Source: CAZDBA01 sp964503615
Lineage (GTDB): Bacteria > Planctomycetota > Planctomycetia > Pirellulales > Pirellulaceae
Reading direction: 5' to 3'
Assembly (NCBI GenBank): GCA_964503615.1
Contig: CAZDBA010000139.1
Coordinates: forward strand, 1-12,741
Length of the DNA stretch: 12,741 nt
Below, piece by piece: positions 8,101 to 12,741 of this stretch. The translations under genes and the position numbers were made by a program. The first letter of the stretch is position 1, and the number at the start of each line of letters is the position of its first letter. Below the pieces are notes generated by a model that worked only from the letters and a program-made list of their open reading frames with translations, had not been told where the DNA came from and did not search any database.

Positions 8101-8185
8101 CCAATGGACGCGAAAGCGTCTGTGAATGGTAACCCGACGCGTTAGCGAGGACGAAGCTGTTTCCTCGCTGACGCGTCGGGCTTCC
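8101..8185. repeat. Palindromic REP-like intergenic repeat, copy 2
   Basis: This is the better-preserved copy of the repeat at 1570-1671. A short hairpin with a GAAA loop (8106-8121, core GCGAAAGC) is followed by AATGGTAACC (8125-8134). Then come a 19-nt arm (8133-8151), a 10-nt loop, and a second 19-nt arm (8162-8180) that is the reverse complement of the first except for one base. The near-perfect palindrome with a decayed twin elsewhere in the window marks a dispersed repeat family rather than a single terminator. Confidence 0.8.
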
Positions 8186-8210
8186 AATTCTGCGTCGGGC
8201 ATCCAATTCT
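8173..8210. repeat. Tandem 19-bp repeat
   Basis: GCGTCGGGCTTCCAATTCT (8173-8191) is followed directly by GCGTCGGGCATCCAATTCT (8192-8210), differing at one base. The first unit overlaps the right arm of the palindromic repeat, so the array looks like a local duplication of the repeat's edge. The remaining 8211-8293 is AT-richer and should hold the rhomboid gene's promoter, but no convincing -35/-10 pair stands out. Confidence 0.75.
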
Positions 8211-8293
8211 CCTAATAAATAATACTTCACTTTCGAACCTAATTCGTTTCAAATAGTTGTATTGAATCGATGGCTCAATTGTGATGGCGCAGA

Positions 8294-9394
8294 ATGGGAT
8301 TTGAAAACCGTGATTACTTTCGCGACGGCTCCTACACGGCGGGCGGCGGCACGTTTTTGGCTGACGCTCCAATGTGCAAACGAATCCTGATCATCACCGT
8401 AGTTGTCTTTTTGGGGCAGATGTTCTTCTCGCGACCAGCACGTGTATCCGATTTCCAACATCAAATCGATAAAATACAGCAGAAGATCCAAGAGCAGCAA
8501 AATCTTCACAGCGCCGACATCTACTACGATGGTGACGAAATGCCCATCGAGGATCCCAACACCGTTTTTGATCCTGAGCAATTCATTCGCGACGCGTCGC
8601 CCGTTTCGATCGTTCAAGATTGGTTGAAACTGGACACGGAGAAAGTTCTCAAAAAAGGGCAAATCTGGCGATTGATTACGAGCGCGTTTTGCCATGACCG
8701 GTTTGGCGTTTGGCATATCGTTTTTAATATGTTATTTCTGGTTTGGTTTGGGCGATTCGTTGAAGCGACGTACGGATCGAGGGAGTTCCTTTGCTTTTAT
8801 TTGATGGCTGCCGTTTTAGCCAGCGTCGCCTTTATCGGTCTGGAGCTATTTACTGGCGATCGACATGGTGCGATTGGAGCTTCCGGAGCCGTGATGGCGG
8901 TCGTCTGCGTATTCGCCATCTGGAATCCGCATCACACAGTACGAATTAATTTCCTGTTCCCTATCCAGATCCGTTACTTACTTCTATTTTATGTGATATT
9001 CGATTTGCATCCGGTCTTGCTTGCTCTTTCGGGGACCGTGACTCACACTGGCGTAGCCCACGCAGCTCATCTAGGCGGTCTGCTGTTTGGATATCTGTAC
9101 TACAAAAACAACTGGAGATTATTGCCGTATTGGAATCAGATTGCGAAAATGTTCAAAGGCAAAGACTCTGGAAGACCGCGAACGAACAGCCCTAACCGCA
9201 ACTCACAATCCGGAAACGATCGCTCAGAACCAGTTTTGAGTTCGCAACGGATCGAAAAAACGAAAGCGGATGAGCGGTTCGATCAGTCGTTGGACGAAGT
9301 TCTGAAAAAGATCTCGGAATCTGGCCAGGAAAGCTTAACGGAGCAGGAAAAAAAGATCCTGATGCTTGGTAGCAAGCGTTATCGAAAACAATAG
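8294..9394 (+). CDS. Rhomboid-family intramembrane serine protease
   Basis: Rhomboids cut substrate proteins inside the cytoplasmic membrane. The catalytic pair is visible: Ser197 in GASGAV and His259 in AHLGG. His141 and Asn145 in HIVFNMLFL match the HxxxN residues that stabilise the oxyanion, and WRLITSAFCH (125-134) is also typical. Hydrophobic segments lie near 30-46, 140-155, 164-186, 194-210, 226-246 and 256-270. Two extras frame this core. One is a hydrophilic stretch at about 48-122, after the first membrane helix, which includes a Gln-rich coiled-coil-like part (54-71). The other is a basic, polar C-terminal tail (about 286-366) ending in a helix with SLDEVLKKISESGQESLTEQE, which resembles the small domain often found at the end of such rhomboids. 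The start at 8294 gives MGFENRDYFR, a beginning I recall from planctomycete relatives; the ATG at 8284 is out of frame. It appears to be transcribed alone. The substrate is unknown. Confidence 0.9.
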   Translation: MGFENRDYFRDGSYTAGGGTFLADAPMCKRILIITVVVFLGQMFFSRPARVSDFQHQIDKIQQKIQEQQNLHSADIYYDGDEMPIEDPNTVFDPEQFIRDASPVSIVQDWLKLDTEKVLKKGQIWRLITSAFCHDRFGVWHIVFNMLFLVWFGRFVEATYGSREFLCFYLMAAVLASVAFIGLELFTGDRHGAIGASGAVMAVVCVFAIWNPHHTVRINFLFPIQIRYLLLFYVIFDLHPVLLALSGTVTHTGVAHAAHLGGLLFGYLYYKNNWRLLPYWNQIAKMFKGKDSGRPRTNSPNRNSQSGNDRSEPVLSSQRIEKTKADERFDQSLDEVLKKISESGQESLTEQEKKILMLGSKRYRKQ

Positions 9395-9493
9395 GACCAC
9401 ACAGTGTCCAACAGCGCGAACTTAAACCTCATTTACACGCTCCCAATCGAATAGCACCGGTGGAATAAAATCTCCAACGAGAACGAAAGACTC

Positions 9494-9499
9494 TACAAT
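9494..9499 (+). promoter_or_regulatory. Possible -10 box for a leaderless HSP90-like mRNA
   Basis: TACAAT matches five of six positions of TATAAT and ends 7 nt before the ATG at 9507, so transcription would begin at about the start codon. No good -35 box lies 16-18 nt upstream. There is no Shine-Dalgarno sequence in the 112-bp gap. A chance match in AT-rich sequence is quite possible. Confidence 0.25.
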
Positions 9500-9506
9500 T
9501 ACCATA

Positions 9507-11318
9507 ATGCCTGACGATCAACATTTCCAAGTCGACTTACGCGGCATCATCGACTTGCTCTCAGACCATCTCTATTCTGGCCCAGAAGTCTACTTGCGGG
9601 AGATGCTGCAGAATGCAATCGACGCACTTCGAGCCCGAGAGCAACAGGATCCGAGCTTTATTGCCAATGAGTCTGCGATTCAAATCGAAGTGATTACCTC
9701 TGCCCAAGGTGATCCAACCCCGACCGTCGTGATCACGGACCGCGGAGTTGGTTTGACTGAACCGGAAGTCCACCAGTTTTTGGCAACGATCGGCCAGTCT
9801 TCCAAACGGGAGCTCTCGCGCGAGGATTTTATTGGCCAGTTTGGGATCGGGCTGCTATCGGGCTTCATCGTCTCGGAAGAGATCGTAGTGATCACCCGTT
9901 CCATCAAAGAAGGAAATCCAGCACTTGAATGGCGAGGCCGGTCCGATGGCACCTATTCGATCCGAAAACTGGATCACGATGCGGAGCCCGGCACACAGGT
10001 TTTTCTTCGTGCCAAACCGGGTTGCCACGATTTCATGCAACGGGACATCGTAAAACAGCTGTCGACGTACTACGCCTCGCACTTGTCTACTCCGATTGAA
10101 CTTGTTTCTGAAGAAGGCAACGCGAGGATCAATATCGTCCCGCCTTGGGAGTTCGATGCCAGCGATCAACGAGAATTCGCACAACAGTGTGCTGAATATG
10201 GTGAGGAGGCTTTTCAACAACCGTTTATTGGTGTGATTCCGATCCACTCAGAAGCCGGTGGCGTTGATGGTGTGGCTTATATTTTGCCACATGCGTCCCG
10301 TTTGAAAGGCAAGCGCGGGCATCACGTCTATCTAAAAGGAATGTTGCTTTCTGAATCGATCGACAACCTTTTCCCTGAGTGGGCATTTTTCGTTCGTGGC
10401 TCGGTTAATGCGACCAAGCTTAGCCCAACCGCCAGCCGTGAGAGCTTTCACGAGAACAGCACGCTTGACCAAACACGGTACGAGATCGGTCAATGTTTAA
10501 AAGCCTATCTGGTTGAACTTGCTGAGACCGATCGAGCATCGCTGGACCGGATTATTGGATTACATCATCTTTCGATCAAAGCGCTCGCAGTCGAGGACGA
10601 CGAATTTTTCGATTTGTTCATTGACTGGCTACCGTTCGAGACATCGCTGGGAACGATGCTGCTGGGTGATTACCGCAAACATCAACAGTCGGTTCGTTAC
10701 GTTCAAAATCGAGACGAGTTCCGTCAGATCGTCGGCGTTGCGGCGGCACAGAACATTTGCATCATCGATGCTGGGTACACTTACGATTACGAATTGCTGT
10801 TACGCTTGGAAAAGCGTAACCCTGGCCAGATCGTGGAGCGTTTGGACATTTCCGAACTTTCGCAGGAATTTGGCGAACTGAGTATTGAGGAACGAAACCA
10901 GAATTTCGACTTTTTACAATTCGCCGAACAGGTGATGGAGCCGTTTGGATGCTCGGTCTGTTTGAAGCGATTTGAGCCGGTGTCCCTGCCCGCGCTTTAC
11001 ACACTCAATTCGGAATCTGGTTTCCTGCGATCGGTCGATCAATCCAAAGAGGTCTCGGACGAGCTTTGGGATTCGATATTAGATAGCGTCGCGGCGCCAA
11101 AAGAAGATCTAGCTAAAGCACAACTCTGTTTGAACTTTGACAATCCGGTCGTCGTTAAATTGGCAGCGCTGAGCGATCGTGATTTACTGGCCGAAGCGAT
11201 CAAAATGCTCTACGTCCAATCTTTGTTGCTTGGCCATTACCCTTTGCGTTCCCTTGAGACGAACGTCCTTAGCGAAGGCTTGATTAACCTGATCGAAGCG
11301 GCAGTAAAGCCCAAGTAA
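9507..11318 (+). CDS. Divergent HSP90-family (HtpG-like) ATPase
   Basis: This is a cytoplasmic GHKL ATPase of the HSP90 chaperone family, with 603 residues against about 620-630 for HtpG. The ATP-binding domain shows YLREMLQNAIDAL (29-41, catalytic Glu32 and Asn36), TDRGVGLT (77-84, Asp78 for adenine binding), TIGQSSKREL (94-103) and IGQFGIGLLSGFIV (109-122). The middle domain keeps VYLKGMLLSE (274-283), FVRGSVN (295-301) and SRESFHEN (310-317); Arg311 corresponds to the arginine that reaches the ATP in HSP90. Beyond about residue 350 I cannot match the usual HtpG C-terminal dimerisation sequence, though a CxxC pair (Cys482, Cys485) stands out. This is therefore a separate branch rather than the housekeeping HtpG. 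It is followed after 42 bp by a TPR-like gene and preceded by the rhomboid gene after 112 bp. Client proteins are unknown. Confidence 0.88.
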   Translation: MPDDQHFQVDLRGIIDLLSDHLYSGPEVYLREMLQNAIDALRAREQQDPSFIANESAIQIEVITSAQGDPTPTVVITDRGVGLTEPEVHQFLATIGQSSKRELSREDFIGQFGIGLLSGFIVSEEIVVITRSIKEGNPALEWRGRSDGTYSIRKLDHDAEPGTQVFLRAKPGCHDFMQRDIVKQLSTYYASHLSTPIELVSEEGNARINIVPPWEFDASDQREFAQQCAEYGEEAFQQPFIGVIPIHSEAGGVDGVAYILPHASRLKGKRGHHVYLKGMLLSESIDNLFPEWAFFVRGSVNATKLSPTASRESFHENSTLDQTRYEIGQCLKAYLVELAETDRASLDRIIGLHHLSIKALAVEDDEFFDLFIDWLPFETSLGTMLLGDYRKHQQSVRYVQNRDEFRQIVGVAAAQNICIIDAGYTYDYELLLRLEKRNPGQIVERLDISELSQEFGELSIEERNQNFDFLQFAEQVMEPFGCSVCLKRFEPVSLPALYTLNSESGFLRSVDQSKEVSDELWDSILDSVAAPKEDLAKAQLCLNFDNPVVVKLAALSDRDLLAEAIKMLYVQSLLLGHYPLRSLETNVLSEGLINLIEAAVKPK

Positions 11319-11360
11319 AGAACGCTCTCTCAATCGAAAACCTGTGTTGTAAATTCAAGA

Positions 11361-12458
11361 ATGAACGACGAGTACGAAAAACAGTTCAACAAGATATCTG
11401 ATTCCTATCACGAAGCGAGTAACGCCAAATCCAAAATACAAATCTTGGAAGAGCTTATTCGACTGGCCGATTCGGTGGGGGATATCCATGGGGCGTTTGA
11501 CGCTCGAAAGGAGTTGGTCCAATGCGCCACGTTCTCGGGACAAGACGACAAAGCGCTGGTCGCCTTTACTTGGTGCCTTGCTCAGTCGGACAAACAACCT
11601 GACGAATTCCACGTTCCCTCATTGCTTTGGCAGTACAAATGGATTCTGGGGAACCTTGCCTCGTTTGTCAGAATCCCCAAATCGAAGGTCTACGAGTTGC
11701 AGGATGATATGCAACGAAGGCTATTAGCGGCCGGTTATAACCTTCGCCCCATTCATCTTCTTCGTTGGAGAAGTGCGATTACGATGGGAGAGTTTGAGCG
11801 AGCAAAAGAGCACATGGAACTCTGGAAAGTGACCAAACGAGACGGCATGTCCGATTGCGAAGCTTGTGAACAGAGTAAACTCTCTTACTACTTTAGCCAA
11901 ATCGGTGAACTGGAACGGTCGGTTCAGGTTGCCGAAGACTTGGTTAAAGACGGATTGAGCTGTGGTGAAGTTCCGGAATCCACTTACGGTGATTTGGTCC
12001 AAACTTATATGCGATTGGGGCGAGTAGAAGAATTGAAAGCGAATCGCAAAGCATGGTACAAGATGGTCAAGGACAACGAGTCGTTTCTGATTGCCGTTAC
12101 AAATCATTTGCTACTTGCAATTGGATTGGGCGATCTTCCGACAGCCACCGCCTTGTTTGAGAAACATGCCATTTGGGCGATCGAATCACCTTCGGATAAC
12201 GAACGCTTTGAGTTCTACAATGCCGCCGGTTTAATGTTCAATGCACTGGCATCCACCGAACCAACGATACGGATCAAAGTACCTGATGGTTTCCCCTTTA
12301 AGCGTGAAGATCATTCCTACGGATGCACAGAAGTCGCGGGTTGGTTTCAAAACGAGGCAAACGAACTTGCAAGTCGATTTGATCAGCGAAACGGAAACTC
12401 GTACTTTGCGGATACGATCGAGCAAACAAAAGTTCTGGTTCAAACCTGGCTCGACTAA
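11361..12458 (+). CDS. TPR-like helical protein paired with the HSP90-like ATPase
   Basis: This 365-residue soluble protein has no signal peptide and no membrane segment. It consists of helical pairs resembling tetratricopeptide repeats: segments such as 26-56, 140-155, 178-196 and 208-232 alternate small and aromatic residues, with GELERSVQVAEDLV (182-195) reading like a TPR helix. Repeats are irregular, so a simple count is not safe. Three cysteines are notable: Cys166 and Cys169 (DCEACE), and Cys201 in SCGEVPES. From memory, a similar cysteine pattern occurs in TPR proteins encoded next to HSP90-like genes in actinobacteria, but I could not check this. The 42-bp gap and shared strand suggest cotranscription with the HSP90-like gene. 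A co-chaperone or adaptor role is an inference from this neighbourhood and from the known use of TPR partners by eukaryotic HSP90. Without that context it would be called a hypothetical TPR protein. Confidence 0.75.
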   Translation: MNDEYEKQFNKISDSYHEASNAKSKIQILEELIRLADSVGDIHGAFDARKELVQCATFSGQDDKALVAFTWCLAQSDKQPDEFHVPSLLWQYKWILGNLASFVRIPKSKVYELQDDMQRRLLAAGYNLRPIHLLRWRSAITMGEFERAKEHMELWKVTKRDGMSDCEACEQSKLSYYFSQIGELERSVQVAEDLVKDGLSCGEVPESTYGDLVQTYMRLGRVEELKANRKAWYKMVKDNESFLIAVTNHLLLAIGLGDLPTATALFEKHAIWAIESPSDNERFEFYNAAGLMFNALASTEPTIRIKVPDGFPFKREDHSYGCTEVAGWFQNEANELASRFDQRNGNSYFADTIEQTKVLVQTWLD

Positions 12459-12512
12459 AGCTACCTTCGTCGCCTTAATGGAAACCGCTCTGCGAAAGCA
12501 GCGCCCGCTAAT

Positions 12513-12526
12513 CTAGGCCGGCCTAG
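12513..12526. repeat. Perfect 14-bp palindrome
   Basis: CTAGGCCGGCCTAG is fully self-complementary. It lies between the stop of the TPR-like gene and the recognisable part of the transposase remnant, in visibly more GC-rich sequence. It could be a protein-binding site, an element end or a chance feature. Confidence 0.5.
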
Positions 12527-12581
12527 TCGCAAGTTGGATCGAACCGTTTGCGCAATCGGCGCGGCTCCGGAACCAAGCGGG

Positions 12582-12741
12582 CGGAGGGCAAGTCGCAAAG
12601 GGGCCGTGGCGATCCCTCTGGCTCGGCACTTGGAGCTACTGGACTGGGTCGGCCGCACAGTCCGAGGTGACAAACGAGGCGCTATCCCGCCCGAACTGGC
12701 TCCCATTCTCAGCCGACTTGAATTGACGGCTCAGGAACTGC
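12582..12741 (+). pseudogene. 5'-truncated transposase remnant (planctomycete Y1/REP-associated type), partial
   Basis: One open frame from 12582 reads RRASRKGAVAIPLARHLELL and continues DWVGRTVRGDKRGAIPPELA to the window edge. From memory, this matches the C-terminal part of long tyrosine (Y1, HUH) transposases common in planctomycetes, related to REP-associated transposases. The frame has a stop at 12456-12458, the end of the TPR-like gene, and no ATG after it, so the catalytic HUH domain of about 150 residues cannot be present upstream. The base composition is richer in GC than the neighbouring genes, consistent with a different origin. The 3' end lies beyond the window. The family call rests on recall of a conserved tail, not on catalytic residues. 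Confidence 0.6.

Noticed and set aside
7723..8202. 159-codon minus-strand open frame over the end of oppF and the spacer
   Set aside because: Half lies opposite oppF and the rest runs through palindromic repeats; the translation is Arg-rich and resembles no protein.
1570..8210. CRISPR array
   Set aside because: Repeats are inverted or a single tandem pair, with no regular spacing and no cas genes.
12461..12706. Minus-strand open frame in the terminal GC-rich region
   Set aside because: The + strand frame of the same region reads as a transposase tail, and the minus frame is Arg/Pro/Ala-rich as expected of a shadow in GC-rich DNA.

Overview
The window looks like a piece of a planctomycete chromosome, probably from the Pirellulaceae. 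The evidence is moderate GC, start codons with no Shine-Dalgarno sequence, gene spacers filled with GC-rich palindromic repeats, protein sequences typical of that group, and at the right end the tail of a transposase type I associate with planctomycetes. This taxonomic call is an inference from memory of such sequences. All intact genes lie on the + strand.

Layout. 1-347: a strong hairpin terminator, then three consecutive predicted hairpins with no gene, then unstructured AT-rich sequence. 348-1538: carA, the glutaminase subunit of carbamoyl-phosphate synthase; carB is not in the window. 1539-1804: spacer with a degenerate palindromic repeat. 1805-7998: a complete five-gene oligopeptide ABC importer, ordered binding lipoprotein, permease, permease, ATPase, ATPase (oppA-oppB-oppC-oppD-oppF). 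7999-8293: spacer with a long GC-rich hairpin, a better-preserved copy of the same palindromic repeat and a short tandem repeat. 8294-9394: a rhomboid-family intramembrane serine protease. 9507-11318 and 11361-12458: a divergent HSP90-type ATPase followed after 42 bp by a helical TPR-like protein. 12459-12741: GC-rich sequence with a perfect 14-bp palindrome and a 5'-truncated transposase remnant that runs off the window.

How the genes work together. The five opp genes make one importer: OppA binds peptide outside the cytoplasmic membrane, OppB and OppC form the channel, and OppD and OppF hydrolyse ATP. The HSP90-like protein and the TPR-like protein are probably co-expressed and may act as a chaperone with a dedicated partner. 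carA and the rhomboid gene show no obvious functional tie to their neighbours.

Most of the window is ordinary core metabolism and transport. The less ordinary parts are the HSP90/TPR pair, the long coiled-coil-like insert in OppC, the related repeats in the two spacers flanking the opp operon together with the transposase remnant, and the unexplained folded region ahead of carA.
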